Shown here piece by piece: positions 19,678-30,815 of a stretch of 64,000 bases of DNA. Under the pieces are notes generated by a model. That model was not told the origin of the DNA. It made no database searches and was given only the letters and a program-made list of their open reading frames with translations. The stretch is from Lithobates sylvaticus. Taxonomy: Eukaryota > Chordata > Amphibia > Anura > Ranidae. Each line of letters opens with the position of its first letter. Positions within the stretch are counted from its first letter, which is position 1. The translations under genes and the position numbers were made by a program. Location: the NCBI GenBank assembly GCA_028564925.1, contig CM053029.1, positions 609,931,486 through 609,995,485 on the forward strand, given 5' to 3'.

Positions 19678-21337
19678 GTTAGATAATGTCAATTAATATT
19701 TACTAAAATAGAAAAAATACAGTCAGAACATTGAAATACACAACAATTTACACTATTTTAATAAGATAATGTAGAGATGAACATCACATAATTGAAAAGT
19801 GGGTGGAGCTAATGGGCTCAAATGCTGACCTGAAAGTCCCGGGAGAGGGCTCTGCAGTCCACAAAAATGTTGAATACATGGGATTGTATCGAGTGCATCA
19901 TAGAGAGGGAAAAAGTGTCCAAAACTATATCAGTTTGGTAATCCATCTATGGGGTACATTAATATAGATACTAAATTTGTTAAGATATTAAAAGAGAATA
20001 TATAAGTATATATTATCCGAAAGAATGGAAAAACCCACCTGGATAATGATTCCTTGGAAAGATAATAGGAGCATATAAAGGAGCATACAAACAAAGTGCT
20101 CATAACTGCCAAAAGAAAATCCAAGTTTGAATCTATAAGAAATTTTAAAGGGAGAAGTCCTTTATCCATCTCGGAAATTTTATACAGATATAGTTACCAT
20201 CAGTAGACCGCAGACTGGTCATCATATGCCAGGTATATATTTACCTATGTTGAGGGTCTGCATCAACTCAGGGTGCCAGCCAGGACAGATAACTATCCAG
20301 AGAATAGGGAGGCCAGAGTGAGGTACCTAAAGCCCCTTTAAATAGAGCAAAAACGAGGGGGCATTTTAGTGACCAGTAGCCGGACAAAAAACGGATGGCA
20401 AATAATCTGCTAAGTCTCTTACCTTTACCAAGTGTTGTTTGGGGAATAAACCTCCGCTGAGCTGCACAAGTGAAGAGCTCAAACAAATCCCCTTAAATAA
20501 CCCTCTCCACCTGCCGTTTTGGCGCCAAAATCTCGGCGCCAAATGGTCAGGTGAGGACATGTGATGTCACTGCAGGAGCGCCAGACGCACAGGAAGTGAC
20601 AGCCGTGAAACAGGAAGTGCCATCCACAACAGGAAGTGCCATCCATAACAGGAAGCCAGAACAGCTGACCTCTGTGCTGATAGCAAATTGAATCACAGGA
20701 TGTTAAGCCACATCTGAAAGACTGTCAGCAAGGGAGTAAAAGGGAAATGGACTGACAATTGCCAGTGCATGTCAGTGAAGGGATATTTAAAATATCCCTA
20801 GACTGAAGGTGATCAGTATGTAGGAATGTTTTTGGGTCACAGAACAGATCCATATATACTACCTCTGTTATCTTGGAACATGTAAGTGTAACCAAGATAA
20901 CGGCCGCAGTCTAGCGCAAGCGTTTTAACCCTTGGTGACTGAAACGGCGCAAGTTAAGAGAAAAATAGACGGATGAGGTCTAGAGACTCCAAAAATAACG
21001 CCTCACGTGTCCATATGAGGCACTCAAACCCCATTTCAAAACATTTTGCTACAAATGTATATAAGGCTGCAAATATTGCTCCTTAAAGGGACCAAGACCA
21101 AAAGTGGCTGATGCTGATTAAATACAGATACACTGGAGCAGTGGAACTGGCCAAAGAGCCCTCCACCACGATCAATAGGCCAGCAAGCACCACACCAGAC
21201 AAAAAGAGCGATGAACATCTGAATGATAATAAAATACAGTACAAGGGGTAAATAAACAAAATACACATAATAATAAACATATTTAGGTGAAAACCAGTAG
21301 TGTTCTCAGGAAAAGAGTGATAATGGCGACCTACCCC

Positions 21338-22042
21338 TATAAGAAGGGTTTGAAGCTCAGAGATTCATTCAAGCCAGGATGCACAGTGGCTCTAAGGTTA
21401 TGAATCCATTTTGACTCTCTCTGTAAGAGAGTTTTATCAATATCACCTCCGCGATTGAAGTCTGGTACATATTCTAGCGCAAAAAACTTCATCTGTGAGA
21501 TATCGTATGAATGATAGAGCCCCATATGTCGACTAATGGGGGTCTCCATTTTTTTTCTTCTTGATAAGGGATACATGATCTCTAATTCTATGGAAGAAAG
21601 GTCGTTTAGTTTTCCCTACATAGAAAGCCTGACAAGTACATGTCATAAGGTAAACAACTCCAATAGTCTTACATGTTGCATAAAAGTTGGGCTTAAAGGT
21701 TTGACCAGAGGGCAGCATTATTTCAGTCGAATTGATCAGTAAATCACAGAATTCACATTTTCCACAGGGGGAAGTACCTTTTCTATGTGTTTTTATTCTT
21801 GAGGTAAGGTGGCTATGAACCAAACGATCTTTCAAAGAGGTAGATTTGCGGTAGGTAATTTGTGGGTGAGCTCCCACATATTTTGAGAGGACATCATCTG
21901 TAGAAAGAAGATGCCAGTATTTTTCAAAAATATGACGTACTTTTTTATGTTCACCAACAAAAGTGGTGATTACGCGGACTTTGTCACCACTTTTGTTGGT
22001 GAACATAAAAAAGTACGTCATATTTTTGAAAAATACTGGCAT
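21338..22042 (-). pseudogene. Penelope-like GIY-YIG region (left arm)
   Basis: This is the mirror-image copy of the endonuclease in the left arm. It shows the same Cys cluster and GIY-YIG motifs as the right arm and the same stop region, and it is not fully open. Its first codons also come from the opposite arm and the spacer. Its role, if any, would be the same as for the right arm. Confidence 0.75.
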
Positions 22043-22615
22043 CTTCTTTCTACAGATGATGTCCTCTCAAAATATGTGGGAGCTCACCCACAAATTACCT
22101 ACCGCAAATCTACCTCTTTGAAAGATCGTTTGGTTCATAGCCACCTTACCTCAAGAATAAAAACACATAGAAAAGGTACTTCCCCCTGTGGAAAATGTGA
22201 ATTCTGTGATTTACTGAACAATTCGACTGAAATAATGCTGCCCTCTGGTCAAACCTTTAAGCCCAACTTTTATGCAACATGTAAGACTATTGGAGTTGTT
22301 TACCTTATGACATGTACTTGTCAGGCTTTCTATGTAGGGAAAACTAAACGACCTTTCTTCCATAGAATTAGAGATCATGTATCCCTTATCAAGAAGAAAA
22401 AAATGGAGACCCCCATTAGTCGACATATGGGGCTCTATCATTCATACGATATCTCACAGATGAAGTTTTTTGCGCTAGAATATGTACCAGACTTCAATCG
22501 CGGAGGTGATATTGATAAAACTCTCTTACAGAGAGAGTCAAAATGGATTCATAACCTTAGAGCCACTGTGCATCCTGGCTTGAATGAATCTCTGAGCTTC
22601 AAACCCTTCTTATAG
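21911..22615 (+). CDS. Penelope-like GIY-YIG endonuclease C-terminal region (right arm)
   Basis: This frame of 234 codons carries the C-terminal part of a Penelope-like polyprotein. The first ~24 residues read through the opposite arm and the spacer and are not native. A Cys cluster (C93, C96, C99 in SPCGKCEFC) precedes the GIY-YIG domain: GVVY at 128-131, YVG at 141-143 (AFYVGKTKRPFF), a candidate catalytic Arg at 152 or 154 in HRIRDH, and Glu 209 in LLQRESKWIHNLR, ending in HPGLNESLSF. In Penelope-like retroelements this nuclease nicks the target for reverse transcription. The reverse transcriptase that should precede it is absent, so the product could not transpose by itself. Whether it is expressed is unknown. 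Confidence 0.8.
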   Translation: MPVFFKNMTYFFMFTNKSGDYADFVTTFVGEHKKVRHIFEKYWHLLSTDDVLSKYVGAHPQITYRKSTSLKDRLVHSHLTSRIKTHRKGTSPCGKCEFCDLLNNSTEIMLPSGQTFKPNFYATCKTIGVVYLMTCTCQAFYVGKTKRPFFHRIRDHVSLIKKKKMETPISRHMGLYHSYDISQMKFFALEYVPDFNRGGDIDKTLLQRESKWIHNLRATVHPGLNESLSFKPFL

Positions 22616-23329
22616 GGGTAGGTCGCCATTATCACTCTTTTCCTGAGAACACTACTGGTTTTCACCTAAATATGTTTATTATTATGTGTATTTTGTTTAT
22701 TTACCCCTTGTACTGTATTTTATTATCATTCAGATGTTCATCGCTCTTTTTGTCTGGTGTGGTGCTTGCTGGCCTATTGATCGTGGTGGAGGGCTCTTTG
22801 GCCAGTTCCACTGCTCCAGTGTATCTGTATTTAATCAGCATCAGCCACTTTTGGTCTTGGTCCCTTTAAGGAGCAATATTTGCAGCCTTATATACATTTG
22901 TAGCAAAATGTTTTGAAATGGGGTTTGAGTGCCTCATATGGACACGTGAGGCGTTATTTTTGGAGTCTCTAGACCTCATCCGTCTATTTTTCTCTTAACT
23001 TGCGCCGTTTCAGTCACCAAAGGGTTAAAACGCTTGCGCTAGACTGCGGCCGTTATCTTGGTTACACTTACATGTTCCAAGATAACAGAGGTAGTATATA
23101 TGGATCTGTTCTGTGACCCAAAAACATTCCTACATACTGATCACCTTCAGTCTAGGGATATTTTAAATATCCCTTCACTGACATGCACTGGCAATTGTCA
23201 GTCCATTTCCCTTTTACTCCCTTGCTGACAGTCTTTCAGATGTGGCTTAACATCCTGTGATTCAATTTGCTATCAGCACAGAGGTCAGCTGTTCTGGCTT
23301 CCTGTTATGGATGGCACTTCCTGTTGTGG

Positions 23330-23500
23330 ATGGCACTTCCTGTTTCACGGCTGTCACTTCCTGTGCGTCTGGCGCTCCTGCAGTGACATCACATGTCCTC
23401 ACCTGACCATTTGGCGCCGAGATTTTGGCGCCAAAACGGCAGGTGGAGAGGGTTATTTAAGGGGATTTGTTTGAGCTCTTCACTTGTGCAGCTCAGCGGA
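23330..23500 (+). promoter_or_regulatory. GC-rich, promoter-like part of the Penelope-like arm
   Basis: Downstream of the endonuclease the arm turns GC-rich, with repeated ACTTCCTGT boxes (ETS-like; GGATGGCACTTCCTGT occurs twice), TGACATCACATG, the paired GGCGCCGAGATTTTGGCGCC, and a TTATTTAAGG at about 23453. Penelope-like elements carry internal promoters in their terminal repeats. Calling it a promoter here is inference from composition and position. The left arm contains the mirror copy (about 20453-20623). Confidence 0.35.
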
Positions 23501-24275
23501 GGTTTATTCCCCAAACAACACTTGGTAAAGGTAAGAGACTTAGCAGATTATTTGCCATCCGTTTTTTGTCCGGCTACTGGTCACTAAAATGCCCCCTCGT
23601 TTTTGCTCTATTTAAAGGGGCTTTAGGTACCTCACTCTGGCCTCCCTATTCTCTGGATAGTTATCTGTCCTGGCTGGCACCCTGAGTTGATGCAGACCCT
23701 CAACATAGGTAAATATATACCTGGCATATGATGACCAGTCTGCGGTCTACTGATGGTAACTATATCTGTATAAAATTTCCGAGATGGATAAAGGACTTCT
23801 CCCTTTAAAATTTCTTATAGATTCAAACTTGGATTTTCTTTTGGCAGTTATGAGCACTTTGTTTGTATGCTCCTTTATATGCTCCTATTATCTTTCCAAG
23901 GAATCATTATCCAGGTGGGTTTTTCCATTCTTTCGGATAATATATACTTATATATTCTCTTTTAATATCTTAACAAATTTAGTATCTATATTAATGTACC
24001 CCATAGATGGATTACCAAACTGATATAGTTTTGGACACTTTTTCCCTCTCTATGATGCACTCGATACAATCCCATGTATTCAACATTTTTGTGGACTGCA
24101 GAGCCCTCTCCCGGGACTTTCAGGTCAGCATTTGAGCCCATTAGCTCCACCCACTTTTCAATTATGTGATGTTCATCTCTACATTATCTTATTAAAATAG
24201 TGTAAATTGTTGTGTATTTCAATGTTCTGACTGTATTTTTTCTATTTTAGTAAATATTAATTGACATTATCTAAC

Positions 24276-24315
24276 TCTCCTGAGGAAGCCCAAGTTCGGG
24301 TGAAACATGTTGAGA
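24276..24315 (+). ncRNA. Hammerhead-ribozyme-like motif (right arm)
   Basis: CTGAGGA at 24280-24286 fits the hammerhead box CUGANGA. GCCC and GGGT can form helix II, GAAA follows at 24302-24305, A24305-C24306 pair with G24309-T24310 as a two-pair helix III around a 2-nt loop, and T24311 is the predicted cleavage-site nucleotide. TCTC (24276-24279) and GAGA (24312-24315) give helix I. Minimal type-I hammerheads with very short helix III are known from Penelope-like elements. One extra A lies between the core and helix II, so self-cleavage is uncertain. Confidence 0.5.
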
Positions 24316-24526
24316 AAAAGAGCAATAAATGAAAAGTTCATCTCTGTTTAGTGATGTATGGTTTTTAAAAAAACGTTTTCATGGACATTTGATGTCAATT
24401 ATGCAATATCAATTTATATTGTGAAATTTAATAAAACTTTTTTCTATTTATGTAATCTTTTTGTATTTTTGCGCCTTAAAAGTCCCATTTCTGTTCTTTG
24501 AACTAAATTTTGTCATCTGACAAAGG

Positions 24527-24901
24527 TTCTCATTTGGTATTAATAGAAAGCTTTGTGCCGGCACAACGAGACCCGTTGACATTCCAAAAATACTTTGTTG
24601 CATTTCATAAGAAGATTATTCTCTATTCCTGGGCCGGCGGAGAAGCAGAACACAAAGTACGAGGGCTGTGCCTAAAGTAATGCAGAAGCAATGTACGTCT
24701 CGCTCGCTGGTCACGGTACGGCCACATTCCATAAAAAAAAACGCGGAGAATGAGGCCCTCGTCATCCCAAGAAACGGCCACTCGGACTTCCTGTGTTCTT
24801 GAACTTCTTAGGCCTTGAGGAAGAGGTGTGACCCCATTCCATGGACCGATTCCTACCCCCACATTTCATCCCCTGTCACCAGATCTGTGTCCCTTCATTG
24901 G
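24527..24901. other. Possible mariner-type remnant
   Basis: The text ACGAGGGCTGTGCCTAAAGT followed by AATGCAGAA at 24659 recalls the terminal repeat of mariner elements, and the following bases may be old element sequence. No second terminus or transposase motif could be identified, so this is a weak call. Confidence 0.25.
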
Positions 24902-24905
24902 CTTT

Positions 24906-27102
24906 AACTACCTCCCGCCCGCCGTATAGACAGTTGACGGCGGGCAGGATCCTCTCTCGTTCTGGGGCGACGCCTTATGACATTGCCCCAGTCTCACCGC
25001 ATTCGTGTGCCTGAGTGTGAGGGGAGGAGAGCTGATCCGCGGCATCTCCACACAGGGGAGACTGTACAGATAGTCAGTGCAGCCCCAATAGTGCCAATCA
25101 GTGATGCCAGTCAGTGCCCAGTAATGCCAGCCAGTGCTGATTAGTAATGCAAATCAGTGCTACCTTTCAGTGCTCATCAGTGCCTGCTCATTAGTGTCGC
25201 CTATGCCCATCAGTGCCACCGATCAGTGCATATTCATGCCACTTATCAATGCCACCTATCACTACTCATCAGTGCCACCTATCAGTGCCCATCAGTGCCG
25301 CCCATCAGTGCTCATCAGTGCCACCTATAACTGCTCATCAGTGCTGCCTATCAGTGCTCATTAGTGCCACCTATCAGTGCCCATCAGTGCCACTTATCAG
25401 TGCTCATCAGTGCCGCCTATCAGTGCCACCTATCAGTGACCATCAGTGCCACCTATCAGTGCTTATCAGTGCCACCTATCAGTGACCTTCAGTGCCACCT
25501 ATCAGTGCTTATCAGTGCCACTTACCACTGATCATCAGTGCCGCATTTCAGTGCTGCATATCAGTGCCACCTATCAGTGCTGCATGTCAGTGCCACCTAT
25601 CAGTGCTGCTTATCGGTGCTCATCAGTGCTGCCCATCAGTGCCTGCTCATCAGTGCCACCTATCAGTGCTTATCAGTGCCACCTACCACTGCTCATCAGT
25701 GCCACCTACCACTGCTCATCAGTGCTGCATATCAGTGCCACTTATCAGTGTCCATCAATGCCACCTACCACTACTCATCAGTGCTGCCTATCAGTGCTCA
25801 TCAGTGCCCATCAGTGCCGCCCATCAGTGGTCATCAGTGCCACCTATCAGTGCTCATCAGTGCCGCCTATCAGTGCTCATCAGTGCCGCCTATCAGTGCC
25901 ACCTATCAGTGACCATCAGTGCCACCTATCAGTGACCTTCAGTGCAACCTATCAGTGCTTATCAGTGCCACCTATCAGTGACCTTCAGTGCCACCTACCA
26001 CTGCTCATCAGTGCCGCATATCAGTGCTGCATATCAGTGCCACCTATCAGTGCTGCATATCAGTGCCGCTTATCAGTGCTCATCAGTGCTGCATATCAGT
26101 GCCCATCAGTGCCTGCTCATCAGTGCCACCTATCAGTGCTTATCAGTGCCACCTAAGACTGCTCATCAGTGCCACCAACCACTGCTCATCAGTGCCACCT
26201 ATCAGTGTCCATCAATGCCACATACCACCACTCATCAGTGCTGCCTATCAGTGCCACCTATAACTGCTCATCAGTGCTGCCTATCAGTGCTCATCAGTGC
26301 CACCTATCAGTACCCATCAGTGCCACCTATCAGTGCCGCTTATCAGTGCCGCCTATCAGTGCTCATCAGTGCTGCTTATCAGTGCTCAACAGTGCCGCCT
26401 ATCAGTGCCACCTATCAGTGACCATCAGTGCCACCTATCAGTGCTTATCAGTGCCACCTATCAGTGACCTTCAGTGCCACCTATCAGTGCTTATCAGTGC
26501 CACCTACCACTGCTCAGTGCGCATATCAGTGCTGCATATCTGTGCCACCTATCAGTGCTGCATATCAGTGCCGCATATCAGTGCCACCTATCAGTGCTTA
26601 TCAGTGCCAATTATCAGTACTTATCAGTGCCACCTATCAGTGACCTTCAGTGCCACCTATCAGTGACCTTCAGTGCCACCTATCAGTGCTTATCAGTGCC
26701 ACCTATCAGGGACCTTCAGTGCCACCTATCAGTGCTTATCAGTGCCACCTATCAGGGACCTTCAGTGCCACCTATCACTGCTCATCAGTGCTGCATATCA
26801 GTGCCACCTATCAGTGCTGCATATCAGTGCCACCTATCAGTGAAGGAGAAAAATTACTTATTTACAACATTTTCTAACAGAAAATCTTTTTTCTTCAAAC
26901 TTTTTGGTCTTTTTTTTGCCAAAAATAAAACTGCCGAGTGGTGATTAAATACCACCAAAGGAAAGTTCTATTTGTGTGAAAAAAATGTCCTCTGTGTACA
27001 GCGTAGGATGACCGCGCGATGGTCATCCAAAGTGTGAGAGCGCTGAAAGCTGAACATTGGCCTGGGCAGGAAGGGGGAGGGGAGTGCCCGGTATTGAAGG
27101 GG
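24906..27102 (-). mobile_element. TTAA MITE, family B, swollen by a minisatellite
   Basis: TTAA at 24902-24905 is followed by CTACCTCCCGCCCGCCG. The other end reads TTCAATACCGG on the minus strand, with a degenerate TTAA at about 27103. Minus-strand landmarks TTCCTGCCCAGGCCAA, TTTCAGCGCT, ACACAAATAGAACTTTCC and TTGTAAATAAGTAA appear in the same order in the copy at 37963-39160, where GGCACTGAT repeats number only a few. Here the same place has grown to about 1.75 kb of tandem repeat. Confidence 0.75.
25080..26845. repeat. Minisatellite built on ATCAGTGCC units
   Basis: Irregular tandem units near TATCAGTGCCACC and CATCAGTGCT (10-13 bp, grouped into larger variants) continue for about 1.75 kb. 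All three plus-strand frames are largely open and give Ser-Val-Pro-Pro-Ile repeats. These are not genes. Confidence 0.92.
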
Positions 27103-27639
27103 TGTAAAACACTTCCAGCAGATCAGAGCAGACTTCCACCCTTCCATAGAATGCAGGAGAAAAACCTTAAAGCGGAGTTCCACCCAAAAATGGAACTTCT
27201 ACTTATGTGTCACATTCAGGGGGAAGGGGGAGCGGATACCTCTCTAATCCAGGTATTTGCTCCCACTTCCGGTGATAGATCGCCGCAGAATCCGCAGTGA
27301 TCTACACCGCGTCCGGCCCCTCCTCCGTCTGTCCGTCCCCCGCTGTCTTCTGGGAGACACACAGGTCCCAGGAGAGAGAGCAGGGACCAGTCAGGACGTG
27401 CAGTGCGACTCGTGCATGCGCAGTAGGCAGTGCCAATCCTGACCTCCCTGGGGCCCTAAGCAAAATTCTGCTGAGGCGCCCTCTACCTGACCCGTGATGC
27501 CGTGAGCTATGGAAACCATTTGCCACACAGTCACACCTGACACTTCAGCGCTCCCAATACAATCCTCCCTCCTTTAAACAAAACAGTCAAAGAATAAGTA
27601 CAACAATATAGAACAGACATTATATATTTATCTTTACAT

Positions 27640-27710
27640 ATCTGAGTGTGGATCCCCCACTTACACCAGGGTCCCCAGAGAGCCCCCCCTTACACCAGGG
27701 TCCCCAGAGA

Positions 27711-27741
<31 letters not shown>

Positions 27742-28690
27742 TACACCAGGGTCCCCAGAGAGCCCCCCCTTACATCAGGATCCCCAGAGAGCACCCCCCT
27801 TACACCAGGGTCCCCAGAGAGCACCCCCCTTACACCAGGGTCCCCAGAGAGCATCCCTATAAAGCCCCTCCTTACATCAGGGTCCCCAGAGAGCCCCTCC
27901 TTACACCAGGGTCCCCAGAGAGCCCCCCTTACATCAGGATCCCCAGAGAGCACCCCCCTTACATTAGGGTCCCCAGAGAGCACCCCCCCTTACATTAGGG
28001 TCCCCAGAGAGCACCCCCTTACATTAGGGTCCCCAGAGAGCACCCCCCTTACATCAGGGTCCCCAGAGAGCACCCCCCTTACATCAGGGTCCCCAGAGAG
28101 CACCCCCTTACATCAGGGTCCCCAGAGAGCACCCCCCTTACATTAGGGTCCCCAGAGAGCACCCCCCTTACATTAGGGTCCCCAGAGAGCATCCCTATAA
28201 AGCCCCTCCTTACATCAGGGTCCCCAGAGAGCCCCTCCTTACACCAGGGTCCCCAGAGAGCCCCCCTTACATCAGGATCCCCAGAGAGCACCCCCCTTAC
28301 ATCAGGATCCCCAGAGAGCACCCCCCTTACATTAGGGTCCCCAGAGAGCACCCCCCTTACATTAGGGTCCCCAGAGAGCACCCCCCTTACATTAGGGTTC
28401 CCAGAGAGCACCCCCCTTACATCAGGGTCCCCAGAGAGCACCCCCCTTACATCAGGGTCCCCAGAGAGCCCCCCTAACATCAGGGTCCCCAGAGAGCACC
28501 CCCCTTACATCAGGGTCTCCAGAGAGCACCCCCCTTACATCAGGGTCCCCAGAGAGCACCCCCCTTACATCAGGGTCCCCAGAGAGCATCCCTATAAAGC
28601 CCCTCCTTACATCGGGGTCCCCAGAGAGCCCCCCATACATCAGGGTCCTCAGAGAGCCTCCCTACTTACATCAGGGTCTGCAGCATTGCC
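27640..28690. repeat. 30-bp C-rich minisatellite
   Basis: Units near TTACATCAGGGTCCCCAGAG plus AGCACCCCCC repeat about 35 times. A block with GCATCCCTATAAAGCCCCTC recurs at 27850, 28190 and 28586, marking a higher-order duplication of about 340-390 bp. A pure C run lies at about 27714-27740. Confidence 0.93.
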
Positions 28691-29059
28691 CTTTACATCA
28701 GAGTTCCCCCTTGCACTGTAAGGTGGAATCCTGCATACTATGATGTAAAGGGAAACTCTGGGAATGTGGGGAGGACTCTGGTGACCAGAGAAAGAAAACA
28801 CTAAGATAAGGGGGTTTACTGATAAGGGGGAAACCTTTATAACCGTGCCCCCTTACAATATTGTATTGACCCCCCCTAGACTGGCCTGGCGGTGCTGTCA
28901 CTGACCTCCTCTCAGATGCATCATGCAGGGCTCAGTCAGGCGGCTCCAGCTTGGTGGCTCTTGGTGGTTTTATCCCATAGTTTCCTCTCCACAGTCCATA
29001 CATGTCTGACTTCTCCCATGACCCCCATCCTGGCTGCACTCCCTCTCTTGACTCAGGGG

Positions 29060-30562
29060 AGGTCAGAGGCTGCGGATGGGACAGGGGAGGTCAGAGGCTG
29101 AGGATGGGACAACAGGAAAGGTCAGAGGCTGCGCGGGAGGGCAACAGGAGAGGTCAGAGGCTGTGGGGGGGGACAGGAGGTCAGAGGCTGCAAGGGGGGG
29201 GACAGGAGGTCAGAGGCTCCACGGGGGGGGGGGGGAGGGGGGGGGGGGGGGGGGGGGCAAGGGGGGGCAGGAGGTCAGAGGCTGCAAGGGGGGGGGAGGA
29301 GGTCAGAGGCTGCAAGGGGAGGGGGACAGGAGGTCAGAGGCTGCAGGGGGGACAGGAGGTCAGAGGCTGCAAGGGGGGGGGGCAGGAGGTCAGAGGCTGC
29401 AAGGGGGGGGGACAGGAGGTCAGAAGCTGCAAGGGGGGGGGCAGGAGGTCAGAGGCTGCAAGGGGGGGGGGACAGGAGGTCAGAGGCTGCAAGGGGGGGG
29501 GGACAGGAGGTCAGAGGCTGCAGGGGGGGGGGCAGGAGGTCAGAGGCTGCAAGGGGGGGGGCAGGAGGTCAGAGGCTGCAAGGGGGGGACAGGAGGTCAG
29601 AGGCTGCAAGGGGGGGGACAGGAGGTCAGAGGCTGCAGGGGGGGGGGCAGGAGGTCAGAGGCTGCAGGGGGGGGACAGGAGGTCAGAGGCTGCAGGGGGG
29701 GGGGACAGGAGGTCAGAGGCTGCAAGGGGGGGGACAGGAGGTCAGAGGCTGCAAGGGGGGGACAGGAGGTCAGAGGCTGCGAGGGGGGGGGGGCAGGAGG
29801 TCAGAGGCTGCAGGGGGGGCAGGAGGTCAGAGGCTGCGAAGGGGGGGCAGGTGGTCAGAGGTTGCGAAGGGGGGGCAGGTGGTCAGAGGCTGCGAGGGGG
29901 GGGCAGGAGGTCAGAGGCTGCAGGGGGGCAGGAGGTCAGAGGCTGCGAAGGGGGGGGCAGGAGGTCAGAGGCTTTGAGGGGGGACAGGAGGTCAGAGGCT
30001 GCCTGCGAGGGGGGAGGGGGCCCAGGAGGTCAGAGGCTTTGAGGGGGACAGGAGGTCAGAGGCTGCCTGTGAGGGGGAGGGGACCCAGGAGGTCAGAGGC
30101 TTTGAGGGGGGACAGGAGGTCAGAGGCTGCCTGCGAGGGGGAGGGGGCCCAGGAGGTCAGAGGCTTTGAGGGGGGACAGGAGGTCAGAGGCTGCCTGCGA
30201 GGGGGAGGGGGCCCAGGAGGTCAGAGGCTTTGAGGGGGGACAGGAGGTCAGAGGCTGCCTGCGAGGGGGAGGGGGCCCAGGAGGTCAGAGGCTTTGAGGG
30301 GGGACAGGAGGTCAGAGGCTGCCTGCGAGGGGGAGGGGGCCCAGGAGGTCAGAGGCTTTGAGGGGGGCAGGAGGTCTGAGGCTGCCTGCGAGGGGGAGGG
30401 GGTCCAGGAGGTCAGAGGCTGCCTGCGAGGGGGAGGGGGACCAGGAGGTCAGAGGCTGCCTGCGAGGGGGAGGGGGCCCAGGAGGTCAGAGGCTGCCTGC
30501 GAGGGGGCCCAGGAGGTCAGAGGCTGCCTGCGAGGGGGAGGGGGCCCAGGAGGTCAGAGGCT
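29060..30562. repeat. 27-30-bp G-rich minisatellite with a 63-bp higher-order part
   Basis: The unit is GGAGGTCAGAGGCTGC followed by AAGGGGGGG and CA. From about 29990 it changes to alternating CTGC-CTGCGAGGGGGAGGGGG and CTTTGAGGGGGGA types with a 63-bp period. A run of more than 30 bases that is almost all G is at about 29225-29260. Arg-Ser-Glu-Ala frames through it are repeat artefacts. Confidence 0.93.
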
Positions 30563-30624
30563 GTGGAGGAGACGTTTTATTTTTTTTAAAATGGCGCCAC
30601 TCGGCGCCATCGTGTCACTGGTAC

Positions 30625-30815
30625 CGCTGCCACCGCTGTGAGGGCAGCGGCGCCTGAAAAAAAGATGGCCGCGGGGCCGACATGCAACTGCGCATGCGCC
30701 AGCGCTGTTGCCGCTGCTCGGCAATTTTCGGAAAGGCGGGCGCATGCGCAGTTGCATGTCGGCCCCGCGGCCATCTTTTTTTCAGGCGCCGCTGCCCTCA
30801 CAGTGGCGGCAGCGG
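30625..30815. repeat. GC-rich inverted repeat, ~76-bp arms
   Basis: Arms 30625-30700 and 30739-30815 are reverse complements with about two mismatches, with a 38-nt loop. They include GATGGCCGCGGGGCCGACAT and GCGCATGCGC. It lies just inside the right end of the hAT and could form a very stable hairpin. Confidence 0.85.

Larger units (their letters stand above)
19373..24511. mobile_element. Penelope-like element, head-to-head inverted dimer
   Basis: Two 2529-bp arms, 19441-21969 and 21984-24512, are reverse complements around a 14-bp spacer. I noticed only about three differences between them by eye. The entire unit is bounded by a 15-bp direct duplication GTCATCTGACAAAGG (19358-19372 and 24512-24526), so it was inserted once, as a dimer. 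Each arm runs from inside the coding region, through a GIY-YIG endonuclease, a GC-rich region and a hammerhead-like motif, to the 3' end. The left end extends 68 bp further than the right. No reverse transcriptase is present. The near identity of the arms implies a young insertion or later gene conversion. Confidence 0.88.

Noticed and set aside
25080-26845. CRISPR-like array
   Set aside because: Units are 10-13 bp and contiguous without spacers, in a vertebrate genome. It is a minisatellite.
29002-30233. Open frames of 346-385 codons, Gly/Arg/Ser/Glu-rich
   Set aside because: They are translations of the G-rich minisatellite with overlapping open frames and no protein-like composition.
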